DNA of 64,000 nucleotides from Sebastes aleutianus (GCA_916700875.1 CAKAKS010000067.1:5212909-5276908); one strand, 5' to 3'. Positions 43,264 through 55,084 are shown, counted from the stretch's first letter. Notes: generated by a model from the letters alone, not told the origin. Made by a program: numbers and translations.

Positions 43264-43713
43264 CACACAGAACAGCAGTCTGTAGACTTTAACAGTAGAA
43301 AAGAGGTTGAGGACATGATGTGACTTTTTTCTGGAAAAACATTGTCTCAGTTGGAAACAATGGAAGAAAGAACGGAATGAACACCAACAAGAGGAGGTGT
43401 GTTAGTACTATAGTCTGGAAGTTATGGTTTGAGAGGGAAGGGGGATTCTGCTCCTGTGTATTTGCTGCAGAGCAGAAGGTCATGGTTTCGATTCCCACCT
43501 GAGGCAAGGATGGAGAAATGCGGCGAGGTAATGGATAAATGGTAAAGGTGGGCGGGGTACACCCTGGACAGATCGGCAGACTATCAAATGGCTGACATTA
43601 GAGACAGACAACCATTCACACCTACGGGCTCATTCCATATCTCTGTATATTCCCTGTATGCACTGGAACAGCGCCACCTGTCCATTGACGTGCCAAAAAC
43701 AGGGATGAAGCAG
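43264..43713. other. Spacer between Thr and Asp tRNAs
   Basis: Non-coding, with the tRNA-like relic at about 43440-43505 and the Asp 5' spacer. No gene is seen. Confidence 0.6.
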
Positions 43714-43785
43714 TCCTCGTTAGTATAGTGGACAGTATCTCCGCTTGTCACGTGGAAGACGGGGTTTTGATTCCCCGACGGGGAG
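43714..43785 (+). tRNA. tRNA-Asp (GTC), variant
   Basis: Loop TTGTCAC. The anticodon stem 3' strand is GTGG instead of GCGG, and the T arm has the GGGGTTTTGATT form. Probably weak. Confidence 0.7.
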
Positions 43786-44325
43786 AGTAGTGTCTTCTAC
43801 CACCTGCTTATTATTCACCAAGAAAGACAAAAGCTGTAAAGCAGCAGCAGTTGTTACTTCACAGCAAAATGGAGAATTCAAAAGTAGCAGCATCTCATAA
43901 TAGGAAATTATTCGTCCATGAAATGTGATATTCATACCATATGTTGATTTCCGGGAGGCTACGGAGATGACCTTTTCCTTTGGCATCATGGAAGTTCTGG
44001 CATACGACTCAGGAAGGGAGAGCAGGGTTTGGGTTTGGCTCAAGCTGTGTTCAGCAGGGGAGGAGAACTGCTGACCCTGACTGAGGATATTGTCGAGCGG
44101 CGGAAAGGGGAGCGGAAAATCAGGGCGAAATTTGTGCAGTGCGAAATAGCTATAAGGAGAACTGAAAAGATCGAGCACTGATAGCACAAAGCAAAGAATG
44201 CACCAACTATCACAAAGGCAAGAAAAGCAAGTGGACGTTTAACTGAACAAGTACAAGTTGTTCTTCTCAGCAATTGGGAAAGTTCAGAACATTTTTGAAA
44301 ATTGGTATTAACCATTGTTTTACAG

Positions 44326-44407
44326 GTTGTCGTGGCCGAGTGGTTAAGGCGATGGACTTGAAATCCATTGGGGTCTCTCCGCGCAGGTTCGAATCCTGCC
44401 GACAACG
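44326..44407 (+). tRNA. tRNA-Ser (TGA)
   Basis: An 82-nt class II gene with loop CTTGAAA. Unlike the copy at 28983, its T arm is canonical (GGTTCGAATCCTGCCGAC), so it is the better candidate for a working Ser-TGA gene. Confidence 0.92.
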
Positions 44408-44450
44408 AAAGACACTTTTGGCGAATTTGGTGTGAAGACTTTTTTGCGCA

Positions 44451-44522
44451 GTGATGGTGGTATAGTGGTGAGCATAGCTGCCTTCCAAGCAGTTGACCTG
44501 GGTTTTATTTCCAGCCATCGCA
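44451..44522 (+). tRNA. tRNA-Gly (TCC), degraded
   Basis: Anticodon TCC kept. The start is GTGATGG against CCATCGC (G-T in the acceptor), and the T arm reads GGGTTTTATTTCC, which destroys the B box. Likely a pseudogene. Confidence 0.7.
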
Positions 44523-44639
44523 GTCCTTTTCTTCTTCTACTGACAGTATACTGTTGTTTGGTATTGTTGTTAGAAAGTAAGCAGTAAAGCTGGGGACACA
44601 CCAAGCCAACATCAAAGAACTAGCAGCAACGATTGCGCC

Positions 44640-44908
44640 TTGAGCCAGGCTCTTCTTCTCAGTCATCGGAGGTACCCTTTCTGCTACCCTGATTGGCCAG
44701 GTCATACTCTCCGTCTTACTTTCGTCCAGCAGCTGATGTGATTGGTCCGTAAGTAAGGACTGTCTTACTTTCGTCCCAAGTTGTGATGTGATTGGTCCGT
44801 AAGTAAGGGCTGTCTTACTTTCGTCCCAAGTTGTGCTGTGATTGGTCACACGTTCTCTGGCTGGTTTTCAATCACAGCCATCTTGGATTTCTTCCCGATC
44901 TTTTTTCA
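44640..44908 (+). promoter_or_regulatory. Copy C promoter with repeated CCAAT boxes and a YY1-like site
   Basis: A 49-50 bp unit (TCTTACTTTCGTCC...GTGATTGGTCC) occurs about 2.7 times from 44714. Each unit carries an inverted CCAAT box (ATTGG at about 44741, 44791 and 44841), and another lies at about 44693. Downstream, GCCATCTTGG (near 44878) resembles a YY1 site at a start region. A probable non-coding exon ends at about 44908 at CAG|GTAGGA. A transcription start is inferred, not shown. Confidence 0.6.
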
Positions 44909-47900
44909 GGTAGGAGAGAAATAAAGACATATAATGAGTAAAGTTGTTTAAAACTGCAATAACTTATGTTGCATTATTTTACTTTAATGATTAAAATAAA
45001 GATATACTGTGTGAAGTTAACGTTAACGGAGGTTTTTGCATCCTTCGACGTTATATATAACGGAGGTTTTTGCATCCATCGACATATAACAGCGGAACGG
45101 AAACACTTAGTTAACTTAGTTATGTGACTTAAGTTGAATTATTAACATGTTATTAGTGGCGTGATGTTAATGTAACTTACGTTAGTTGCATGGTTTTAGT
45201 TTATTGACATGTCATTACTAGTATAATATATAACGTGCATTATTTGAGATGTATTTTGTGACGAATTGTGTGCGAAAAGCATTGCATTGTGTGTGTGTGT
45301 GTGTGTGTGGTCTCTTTATTCTCTCTACAGTGATGGATTATAAACCAGTTTTCAAATTTCACCCAGGCACCGCCAGCGAGTTGGCCCTGCAGCCATCAGC
45401 AGAGGCCTCTGCAGTGGCGAGGGCCAACAACCTGAAGCCTCGGTACAAAGCTAAGCAACCTAAGAAGGTGGAGGTGCAGGCCCAGGCTCGTGTGCTGAGG
45501 GGGGGTGGTGACCCCAGAGACAGCCGGCTGGAGCTCAGCCAGTATGAGCTCCAGTTAGGCCAGTATCGGGGTCAGACCTTCCACTGGCTCCTCAGCCATG
45601 ACCTGGGATTTGCTCTCATGCTCCTGGCGTCTCACTAGAATGAGAGGGATTGTGGTGGGAGCATGGACACCCTGCTCATGGCCAATAAAGAGGCCCTGGA
45701 CCGCAACGCCAGCCTCTTCCCTGCCGTGGTGACGGCCATCCACAGGAGGAGGGAGGTGGACGGCTCTCTGCCTGCTGACGAAGGTGACCAGCATTTGGGC
45801 GTTGGAGTACATGCAGCTCTCAGCTATAAGGAGCTGTATGAGTCCACTGACAAGGAGATCACCAGGTCAGTAGATCTCTGCTTTTGTGAAATGTTGAATT
45901 GGAAAAGAGTGTAACTGCTCTCCTACCTCATGACTTTCATCCCTCCCCAGCTACAGGAAGTGGTTGTGTGGTACCACGTCCAAGTCGGGCACCAAGTTTG
46001 AGAAGGTAAAAAAATATGTGCTGAAGAGGAAGCGGGCAGCAGCGACTGCATCCCAGGCATCACTCTCCTCCTCCAGACCGCCTCAGAGCGCCCTGCAGAG
46101 GTCTGATGATTCATCACAAATGTTGTCAGAACACACTACAACACATTTCGGGAAATGTTTCCTAAATGATTCTGATCTGTGTGTGTCTCCGGTCTCTGAA
46201 GATGAGAATGAGGACGATGACCAGCAGATGTTAGCAGCTGCCATGGAGATGGAAAGCCCTATGTCAGGTATCTGAGAGTGAAAGGCACCAAAACGCTGCA
46301 ATAACAAAGTTTACTGTTAATGTTCCAGCTTGTTTCCAGTTCATCCACTTTAACTGTTATTGTGTCAATTTATTTCAAGCCTCAACAGGATGCTGTTGGA
46401 GGAGGTAAAGTTGTCAGGGTTGGTATGATGTCAGTCACACTGTCTGCTGGTGGCTGGCTGCGCACCTCATGTGTAGTAAATGTGTAGTAAAATAGCTCCA
46501 CTGCACCATAATCCCTCACTGGCTGCCTAGTCGTCCCTCTGTCTCATCACATCTAACTCTGATCACATCTAACTCTGATCATATCTAACTCTGATGCTGC
46601 TGTATTAATACCATAGTGCTGCTGCTGCTGCTGGCTTCTCTCCTGCCTAATCCAGCCCATGCACTCAACATTAATGCTATCATTTTAGATGCTGTTGATT
46701 CACAAATTAATATATATATATATATACATTAGTTACTATAGTTACTAACAGATTCAGTCACTAACAACAGAGAATAAAACTTTTTGAGAAGCTGACTTTT
46801 GAGTTGTCCATCCTGCAGCGTCCTGCTCCTCTGAGGCGTCCTCGGTGCCTGCAACCCCTGCACCTCCCCAGAGACAGCAGCAGGAAGCCTGTGTTGAGGT
46901 CAGTTATCTTGCCTTGCAAGTCATAGTTTTCTGTGAAGAAACAAATGTATACATCTGTGGTCAATACAGGAAATCCAACCAGCCATAAAGGAGGTGATGT
47001 AGTGTGAGTCTGGTGTACCAGGAGATGGCAGTGGTAATCAAAGGGACTTTGAACTAGAGCTCCAGCTGTGAAGCTTTTCTGGCTACAGATGTGATTCTTT
47101 TGACGTGTGTTGGTGAGAGCTCTTAAAGCCACATTTTTACCTGATGAAAAGCTGTCTAAAAAGCAGCCACAATAATTGACCCTGTCTTCAGCAGCTACAG
47201 GGAACTCTCCCAGTGTGACTGTAAAACCTGGTGACCTGGCTGATTTTTGTGCATCTGTTTGTTTTACAGTTGTGTCTGCCAGAGAGCTGGAGGCAGGCGC
47301 TGCCCAGCGAGCAGCAGGAGTGGCTGAGTAAGGCAGTCTTCACCAAGGGGCCCACTGGAAGACCCGTGCTCCAGAAGGACCTGAGGCCGTGGTACCACCC
47401 CCCCGGCCCTAAAGTGCTGGACCCAGCCTCCCGCCTCACCCGGGTGCTTCTTCCAGCGGCCATTCTTCCTGTGGATGCCCTACAGAACGTTTGGCCTGAA
47501 GATCTGCTGCCCTTCCTGCAAACACCGGCTCACCGGTGCCGGCCTTTATAAGACCGTGCGCAAGGTCCTGTCCAGTGACGGCTGGTGCTACATGGGTAAG
47601 GAGTACCTGGAGTGTCGCGGCTGCAAGAGGAAGCTGGCCTCCTGGTGCGGAGACATCCTCAAACAGCTCAGCGGCAAATACCAGGACATGTTTCCAGCCG
47701 TGCTGACATACAGGTAAACACACACACTAGACCTGATCAATACTGGAAAATAAGGTTTCAATCAACATCTACTAACATATAGACTGCGGGGGGGGGGGGG
47801 GCGTTCCAGTCCACAGTGGGCCTCTCAAGTCCACTTCACACCTTGGTGTTACTTCTGTGTCTCTGGTCTTATCTGATGAGTTTCGTTCACAAAGTGTGTG

Positions 47901-47937
47901 CGCGCACGCGTGTGTCTCAATGTCATCAAAGGATAAA

Positions 47938-48000
47938 AGTAAACAACAAAGTGTGTGTGTGTGTGTGTGTGTGTGTGTCTCTCTCCCTCTCTCTCTCTCT
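47938..48000. repeat. Microsatellites in copy C introns
   Basis: A (GT)n tract runs into (CT)n just before the acceptor of the exon at 48004. A G run of about 12 lies at 47789-47800. These are polymorphism-prone and could hide assembly errors. Confidence 0.9.
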
Positions 48001-50134
48001 CAGGCTGTCCTGTGATAAGCTCCTGCTGGCCCAGATGAGGAGCCGGACTGCTGGGAACGGTGTGGGTCGCCTCCACACCTTCCTGGTGGAGCAGCACACC
48101 CCAGCCTGGATGGCCCGGAGCCTGAACTGCCTGACCACCTACAAGCACTTCCAGGTGACTTGATGCATCTACATACACACATGCACAAAACCTTTTATAA
48201 AGTGCTGAATCAAACCTTTGTAAGACTTGTTAAAGCATAGCAGCTCTGTTGAAACCTCCAGAGTGTAATAGGACTCTTGTGTCCACCAGGTCCCAGGAGT
48301 GGTGCTGCCCCCCCAAGATCTGAGTGCCGAGCAGACAGTGGCTGCTGTCTGTGTACGCCATGGAGGTGTTCTCCAGGAAGGCTGAGCTGCTGGCTAAGGT
48401 GACATCCATCTTTGGTAGGATCCTGAAGATGGATTCTACCAAGAAGGTAATAAAAGCCAGGAGGCTGTACGGTAAATATTTAGCCTGAATCAGCTGAATG
48501 TAGACAGCTGCTGAGCCACCTGTGCAGAGACAAGAATGTCAGATGCTGAACTGAGCTCTCATGATGAGACCAATACCACTGAAATAATTGACCAGATGTT
48601 CGAGGAGGTGCTGGAATATGCTGGAAGGATAGAGGAGGAGAGGGGGGATGATGAAGACACTGGGGACCACGACAGTGGCGTTGGCGTTTTCTCTGGAGAC
48701 AAAGATAAGATGGTTTATGTTTTTTAATGCTCAGATCACCAAGAAGTTGGCGGGCCGAGCAGTGGGCTCTGCATCTTGGTGCACCAGCGTGGGCAACGAG
48801 CACGGGCAGGTGTTGATGTCGGTGCTGAGGAAGGCCAGTGGCTGGAGAAGATGGCTGCTGGGTTGATGCAGTGCTACCGGGACGCCGGAGAGGCCCTTCC
48901 AGAGGTGCTCTACGTGGACCGTAGCTGCTGCTCAACCCAGGAGGGGACCGCCGTGAAAAGACTGTTTGCCAAATGGCACTGCCTGACCGTTCGGCAGGAC
49001 ATCTGGCATTTCATGCGGCGGTTCTCTCAGGGAGTCACCGCGGAGAGCCATCCTCTCTACGCCCCCTTCATGCGCCATCTCTCCCATGCCATCTTCGAGT
49101 GGAGCCAGGAGGACGTCACCCACCTGAAGGAGGCCAAGGAGTTGGAGGAGCCCGGGTCCTGGATCAGGGTCTCCATCAAGGAGCTGGCCCGGCACTGTCG
49201 CGGCCGCACGCGTGGGGCGCAGGAGACCGAGTCGGCCATCGATGAGACCCTGAGGCTCTACTGGAACTCCAAAGAGACCATGGGCATGCGGCTCATAGAC
49301 CAGGCCCGCATGGAGAGGGTATGGGAGAACCAGCGGAAGCACACGGCATGCATCCAGGACCAACCGGGGATGGAGCTCTACACCCAGACGGGCCAGATCA
49401 CCAAAGAGGGGGTGGTCTTACCCATCTACCGCTGTGCCCGCGGTACAACCTCCCTGGAGTCCTTCCACCTCCACCTGAACCAATTCATCCCCGGTAAGTG
49501 TGCACACGTCTCTAAATGTTTGCGTGGCAGCAGGTTCAAGAAGTTACTGAGGGATTATGGGTAGTGTAGTTTGAGGAGTATTGACTATGTGTCGCCCGGT
49601 CTTGCTTTAGGGACCAACGCTTGTGCAGTGTACTTCAACCTGTACCTGCTGGAGGGGTTGACCCGGTGGAACGAGGACCGAGGACGGGAGGCCGTCAGGG
49701 ACGCTGACCGGCACGTCCGCTGCTACAGCCAGCGACAGCAGCAGGTCTTGAACCGGCTGACCCAGGAGTTCTACGGGCAAACGCTGGTTGAAGACTACAC
49801 AGAGGCCAGGGAGTACACTGGTAAGGGTTAACCATCTGAAACTCTCCCTCATACAAACACATAGAGAGATTTTTGGTTAAATTCACATTTACTTTTCTGT
49901 TTCAGGAGAGCTGATAGGTAATCAATACCTATCAGCTCAATCCAACCACCAGCCGGATCAGGACCTGGGGGGAGATCCTGATGTACCTGACGGCATCGAG
50001 CTGGAGGAGGAGGAGGAGAAGGAGGAAGAGGAGAAGGGCCAACTTGTTGATTAGGGCTTTGGAGAGGAGCTGCTCTACACCAATGCAACTCTCCACTTCT
50101 CTGAGACAGTGGTCCAGCCTCCTCCAGCTGCCTC

Positions 50135-50225
50135 CCAGAGCGCCCCGGTCCAGCAGGACCCAGTCCAGGAGGACCCAGGACAGCAGGACCCAGTCCAGGA
50201 GGACCCAGGACAACAGGACCAAGCC
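50135..50225 (+). repeat. Short coding repeat in copy C
   Basis: A 10-residue unit, QQDPVQEDPG, is repeated two to three times after a run of glutamates (from about 50005). In gene A and D2 this interval is acidic but not repeated. It follows the TAG at 50052. Confidence 0.8.
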
Positions 50226-50814
50226 ACTCCAGACCGCGGTGATGTGAGTACTTTAGAGACTGGTCTGACCTGCTGTTATTCTTAATAACTGTAGTCTTGT
50301 GAAGCACGTTGTGACTAACTTTCCTTCCTTCACTGATGTTGATCCTCCTGTTCTCTCCCTGTGACTCCAGAGCTGCTCCAGGCCTGGAGGTACAACAGCT
50401 GAGGGTTACGAAGATGTGGTGAGGCTGGCTGACAGCCTGGTGGAGCTGCACCACCACATGTTCGCAACCCACGCCAAGGCTCAGGAGATCGTGGCCATGT
50501 GGCAGAAGCTGCCTGCCCAAGACAAGCAGGCTCTTGACTTCCCCGCTCGGCACAGGGACAAGCCATCGACGGGGAAATACAATGTGTCCTACAGAAGGAC
50601 CACGACCTGCGTCGGTTTTGACAGCCTTAGACGGTGAGCCAAAAACCAAACTGAATATATAAACTATATCTCAGTGTTCACTAGGAGCTGGCTGTGGAGA
50701 CGTGCTACTGATGAGCTGATTGGACTCCGTCACGTGTGCGTACGGATACGACATTGGCCCCGGCCAGTGGCCCAGCACCAGCAGCCTGTCTGCTACAGGT
50801 GGGACATCACTTCT

Positions 50815-50851
<37 letters not shown>

Positions 50852-51169
50852 GGTACGATCAGAGGGGGAAGGCGATTGAGCTGAGGATGCTAGAGCAGTA
50901 CATCCCGGCATCCATCGTGCCCATGGATGCCTCCAGCCTGCTGCCCCATGTCAGGCCGCTGCTGGGGACTCCACAGAAGCGTCACGACCCCCTGGTTTAC
51001 GAGGACCCTGAGAACACCACAGGTCAGGGGGTAGTAAGGCAGAGAGAGGTGCATCCTCCCTCTCCTCCCTCCACCACCACCAGCAGCAGCAGCCACGTCT
51101 GCCGCCTCCTCTCTGCCTCCACCGAATCCCCCCCTCATCTTCGCTCCACCGGTGTATTTTATCCGGCCA

Positions 51170-51585
51170 TTCCGATACACGGATATTTTCACAACGACAT
51201 GGCCATCTGGAATAAAGCTATGTGGTCGGCAACTGCTTTATTTTATGTCCGTATCATAATAACGGCTTGTATATCCGCCGTCCTCAGTCTTCCGGTTTCC
51301 CTTTTTGAATGACAAGTACACACTACCGCGACCTGCTGGTAGGAAGAGTTATCTCATCTCAGGCAGGCACAGAACGTACGTGCTAACTGGCCGTCGGCTG
51401 TAGTCTTTGCGCTGTGTTCAAGTGCAACTTGTCGGCCAAAGCAAAGGTGACGTGAGGCGACGCAACAGGCGGCCTTCGTTGCCGCTAGTTCTTTGACGTC
51501 GGCTTGGTGTGTCCCCAGCTTCACTGCTTACTTTCTGACAACAATACCAAACAATAGTATACTGTCAATAGAAGAAGAAAAGGAC
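51170..51585. other. Array spacer right of copy C
   Basis: Standard Gly-flanking spacer resumes at about 51168 (CCGATACACGGATATT). It includes the MITE-like end at about 51500-51525. No gene. Confidence 0.6.
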
Positions 51586-51657
51586 TGCGATGGCTGGGAA
51601 TCGAACCCAGGTCAACTGCTTGGAAGGCAGCTATGCTCACCACTATACCACCATCGA
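51586..51657 (-). tRNA. tRNA-Gly (TCC)
   Basis: A 72-nt gene with anticodon TCC and canonical T arm. The first acceptor base is changed (TCGATGG against CCATCGC), so the terminal pair is lost. Confidence 0.85.
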
Positions 51658-51960
51658 TGCGCAAAAAAAGTCTTCACACCAAATTCGCCAATTTTTCTGG
51701 GCATTGAGACTGAAGCGAGCCCTGATTTAAAGAATGCATGGGACTGTCACCTCTACTTACTTATTTTCCATATTGTATCAAAAATTGGGTTTGATTGAAG
51801 GCCAATCTTAAGGCCTACACACAATCTAGTCTACTCAATCAACAATTACTGTCAAAGAATCACTTTGTTTGCTTTGATACTGATGTTTTTTTCTAAGTTG
51901 CACCTAGTATCCAAGTAACCAAGTATCATTGGTGGGCTCCCGCTGTCGAAAAGTGTCTTT

Positions 51961-52042
51961 CGTTGTTGGCAGGATTCAAACCTGCGCGGTGAGACCCCAA
52001 TGGATTTCTAGTCCATTGTCTTAACCATTCGGCAACGACAAC
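51961..52042 (-). tRNA. tRNA-Ser (AGA), degraded
   Basis: Loop CTAGAAA is kept, but there are changes in the D arm (GTTGCCGAATGG), variable arm (GGTCTCACCGC) and T loop (TTTGAAT). Several stems are weakened. Probably a pseudogene. Confidence 0.65.
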
Positions 52043-53008
52043 CTGTAAAACAACCGTAAATACCAATTTCCAAAAATGTTCTGAACTTTCCCAATTGCTC
52101 AGAAGAACAACTTGTACTTGTTCAGTTAAACGTCCACTTGCTTTTCTTGCCTCTGTGATAGTTAATGCATTCTTTGCTTTGCGCTATCGGTGCTTGATCT
52201 TTTCAGTTCTCCTTATAGCTAGTTCGCACTGCACAAATTTCAACCTGATGTTCCGCTCCCCTTTCCGCCGCATGACAATATCCTCAGTCAGAGTCAGCAG
52301 TTCTCCTCCCCTGCTGAACGCAGCCTGAGCCAAACCCTGCTCTCCCTTCATCTTACAGTTTGCCAGAACTTCCAGGATGCCAAAGGAACGTCCTTCTCCG
52401 TAGCCTCCCGGAAATCAACATATAGTATGAATATCACATTTCATGGACTAATTGTGTATTCTCCATTCTGCTGTGAAGTAACAACTGCTGTTGCTTTACA
52501 ACTTTTGTCTTTCTTGGTGAATAATCAGCAGCTGGTAGAAGACACTACCCTCAAGTCAGGAATCGGGAAACCCCTCGAAAGGTCCCCCGTTCAAAACTTG
52601 GCGGAAACACATTCCTTTGTTCACCTTTACTCTCTATCACAGTCCAAGTCTGCTGAGTTGAATTCCTAGTAAACCGGGTATTAAGTGACACTATTTGAAA
52701 TCGTGTTTGGCTTCCTTCCTACCCATACCTTAACGCATTTCTCCATCCTTGCCTCAGGTGGTAATCAAACCCATGACCTTCTGCTCTGCAGCAAATACAC
52801 AGGAGCAGAACCCCCCTTCCCTATCTCCCCCCACAGAGAACAAACCATAACTTCCAGACTATAGTACTAACGCACCTCCTCTTGTTGGTGTTCATTCCGT
52901 TCTTTCTTCCATTGTTTCCAAATGAGACAATGTCTTTCCAGAAAAAAGTCCCATCATGTCCTGAATCTCTTTTCTACTGTAAAAGTCTACAGACTGCTGT
53001 CCTGTGTG
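52043..53008. other. Ser-to-Thr spacer lacking tRNA-Asp
   Basis: The spacer follows the usual Ser-Asp layout to about 52550, where the Asp gene should begin. Only a few bases remain and the sequence continues with ACCCCTCGAAAGG and the tRNA-like relic (about 52755-52815). The Asp gene has been deleted. Confidence 0.6.
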
Positions 53009-53081
53009 AGGCACTGTTGGGATTTGAACCCAAGATCTCCTGTTTACAAGACAGGCGCTTTAACCACTAAGCCACAGCGCC
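53009..53081 (-). tRNA. tRNA-Thr (TGT)
   Basis: A 73-nt gene with loop CTTGTAA, acceptor GGCGCTG/CAGTGCC and intact T arm. Confidence 0.88.
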
Positions 53082-53494
53082 TGTTATTTTGTCTTCTTCT
53101 CTCATATCAAACCTGCATTCATATCCAAAATGTCCAACTGGCGAACTGACGTGCGTTGTCACCGTAACAATTAACAATTAACAATTATCAACATTTTCTT
53201 TTGCAGTAGTCGAATAACCACAGAAAACAGTTTGATGTGCATTCTACTCCTATTCTAGTTCTATGATGTAAACATGAACTTTGTTTGTTTACAAGAAAAC
53301 TAAACAGGGCACCTTTAACTTCTCACCATGCTGCAGTGATGTACAGGTGTACTCCGAGACCCTGTGACATCACTGTTGGGTTTGGTTTCAGGTGCATGTG
53401 CTGCTGACTGTGGTCAGAGGTTAAACAAACTTGTATTGGGTAGTTCATATGAAATGCATTTAGTCCAAAGAGAGAGACAATCTCTGCAACCAAA
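53082..53494. other. Spacer between two Thr genes
   Basis: Sequence not repeated elsewhere in the window. No gene is seen. Confidence 0.5.
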
Positions 53495-53568
53495 AGGCAC
53501 TGCTGGGATTCGAACCCAGGATCTCCTGTTTACAAGACAGGCACTTTAACCAACTAAGCCACAGCGCC
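53495..53568 (-). tRNA. tRNA-Thr (TGT), 74-nt form with canonical B box
   Basis: Loop CTTGTAA on the 74-nt backbone, with T arm CTGGGTTCGAATCCCAG. It is the only Thr gene in the window with a perfect GGTTCGAATCC B box, so it is the strongest candidate for efficient transcription. Confidence 0.93.
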
Positions 53569-53624
53569 TCCTTTAGCTGCAGCTACCCGCTGCAAGAAGA
53601 CAACGAGCTAGTCCTACTTTTCCA

Positions 53625-53672
53625 CTGTGATTGATGGTATAGTGGTGCAAGCACTCTACCCGGTTTGATTTC
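53625..53672 (+). pseudogene. Truncated tRNA-Gly relic
   Basis: The inverted counterpart of the relic at 2350. It has a D-arm remnant GGTATAGTGGTGCAAGC followed by a T-arm remnant (CCCGGTTTGATTTCC) without an anticodon arm. Confidence 0.6.
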
Positions 53673-53785
53673 CAGCCACAGGTTTTAAAGCAACGTACCA
53701 GATTAACCATAAGTGTTTTAGTCAGATTTCTTCTTTTATTCAGGTGTCTGCAAAATATTTTCAAACATTCCCAAAAACCACAGAT

Positions 53786-53845
53786 AGGTGGTAGAGCGCA
53801 TGCTTTGCATGTATGAGGCCCTGGGTTCAATCCCCAGCATCTCCA
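53786..53845 (+). pseudogene. tRNA-Ala (TGC) lacking its 5' acceptor strand
   Basis: From the D arm (GGTGGTAGAGCG) to the 3' end (CATCTCCA) it matches tRNA-Ala. The first dozen bases are replaced by ACAGATA, so the acceptor stem cannot form. Confidence 0.8.
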
Positions 53846-54338
53846 ATAGGTATTATGGTCACAGTAAAAGGGTGACTCTGTGGGAGTAGGGCACGTAAGT
53901 ATGTGTATAGCTTTGTTCACACTACAAGACTTTGAAAGTCATCTGATTTCTATACTGCAAAACTTGCAGTCTTCACATAAAGTAAGTTCCTACTGTGATC
54001 CCAGGTTTCCCCTCAACCCTTGGTCTTGCGCTCTCATTGGTTGTGGCAGGAGTCCCTGACAGGTCCGGATATTTAGCATGCTAGATATCTGGAATGTGTC
54101 TGCCAGGCATCAACGAGCCTCTCGGCTCACGTTTTTGAGCAGTTCACACATGAACGCCGATGTGCGAGTGGCAAGCCAATGCTGATTTGCCTCTGATATG
54201 GGGCTTTTGTTGGGGAGCTCCAAAAACTGTCGGAGAGCAGAAAATCAGGGCTAAATTTGTGAAAACAAAGTGGAAGTTTAACTGAACAAGTACGTTACAT
54301 TGATATGCCCTGTTCTTCTCAGCAATTGGGAAAGTTCA

Positions 54339-55084
54339 TGTGGCAGGTGACACGAACCGGGAAAGGGGAGGGGCAACCATGAGGGAGGGTTGCCCATATA
54401 GGGCTACCTGCAGGAGGAACGTTGATTGTGGCATTGATTCAGGCCGGTGGAGTGAGGCAGGTGCACACCTCATTCCGTGTGGCAGGCAGGGGTCGCGAGA
54501 GAGCAGGAACAACGGACCTGTTTCCCTGCTGCGTTGAAGGCGGCTGTTAGTCGGTAGGAAAGTAGATCGACGTACCAGAGCATCAGTCGGCCATTAGCTG
54601 CTCTTGCCGTGGGACTGTTTTTGTTTGCGTTTGTTTGCTTTAGGCTTTATTTGCTGTCTAGTCCGCCCTGGCAAGTGAGCCGGTAGCAGGCAAAAAGGAA
54701 TGGGTATTGCCCTTGGGGGCGGACTAGTTTTCTTTCTTTATTTTGTTTGTCAATCTGCCTGCTTCCCCACAGTGTATAACCTTACTCAGGATGAATCCCA
54801 GTCAGACAGCCAGGGCAGGCTTAAGGTGTGGGGGTGGTTTTCAAATCGTTTGCAGTGAAATCAATCACGTGTGACTTATAGATGTGTGAATTCACTTAGC
54901 GTGTTAACGCCTTGATTTGCAGTGTATACCAGTGTTTAATTCAACCCTGCCCTGTTAGCGTAGCTGGGGTTAACACAGTGAGGAATATGAATTGTAAAAT
55001 TAAATTTCAGTAATTCAAACTTCTATTTTTTTAAGATACTCCTTGATTGTCATTCCGTAGCCAGCACTTGTGGTGGGTGTTACA
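54339..55084. mobile_element. Probable solo LTR (746 bp)
   Basis: It begins TGTGGCAGGTGACACG, ends GGTGGGTGTTACA, and is flanked by 4-bp TTCA duplications (54335-54338 and 55085-55088). Removing it restores the common spacer AAAGTTCAGAACATTT. No coding sequence is present. It is a different family from the LTR at 40967. Confidence 0.82.

Larger units (their letters stand above)
45331..51030 (+). pseudogene. Copy C: broken member of the DDE-like family
   Basis: Exons with GT-AG sites include 45331-45865 (ATG at 45333), 45951-46267, 46819-46898, 47270-47713, 48004-48154, 48290-48446, 48735-49493, 49611-49820, 49906-50243 and 50371 to about 50634. They encode the ExoX-C-like domain (LGQYRGQTFHWLL), the DUF6729-like domain (FFLWMPYR; CPSC; CRGC), and all three acidic motifs: VDRSCC, QDIWHFMRR and RGTTSLESFH. 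Breaks: an in-frame TAG at 45636-45638, frameshifts near 47445, 48330 and 48828, and TAG at 50052-50054. With so many breaks it is very probably a pseudogene despite good motifs. The 3' end past 50634 is uncertain and stops at array sequence near 51170. Confidence 0.8.

Noticed and set aside
44640..45330. Start of copy C at an upstream ATG (45249)
   Set aside because: That ATG lies before a polypyrimidine tract and a CTACAG acceptor. The ATG at 45333 directly follows the acceptor and starts the conserved part.
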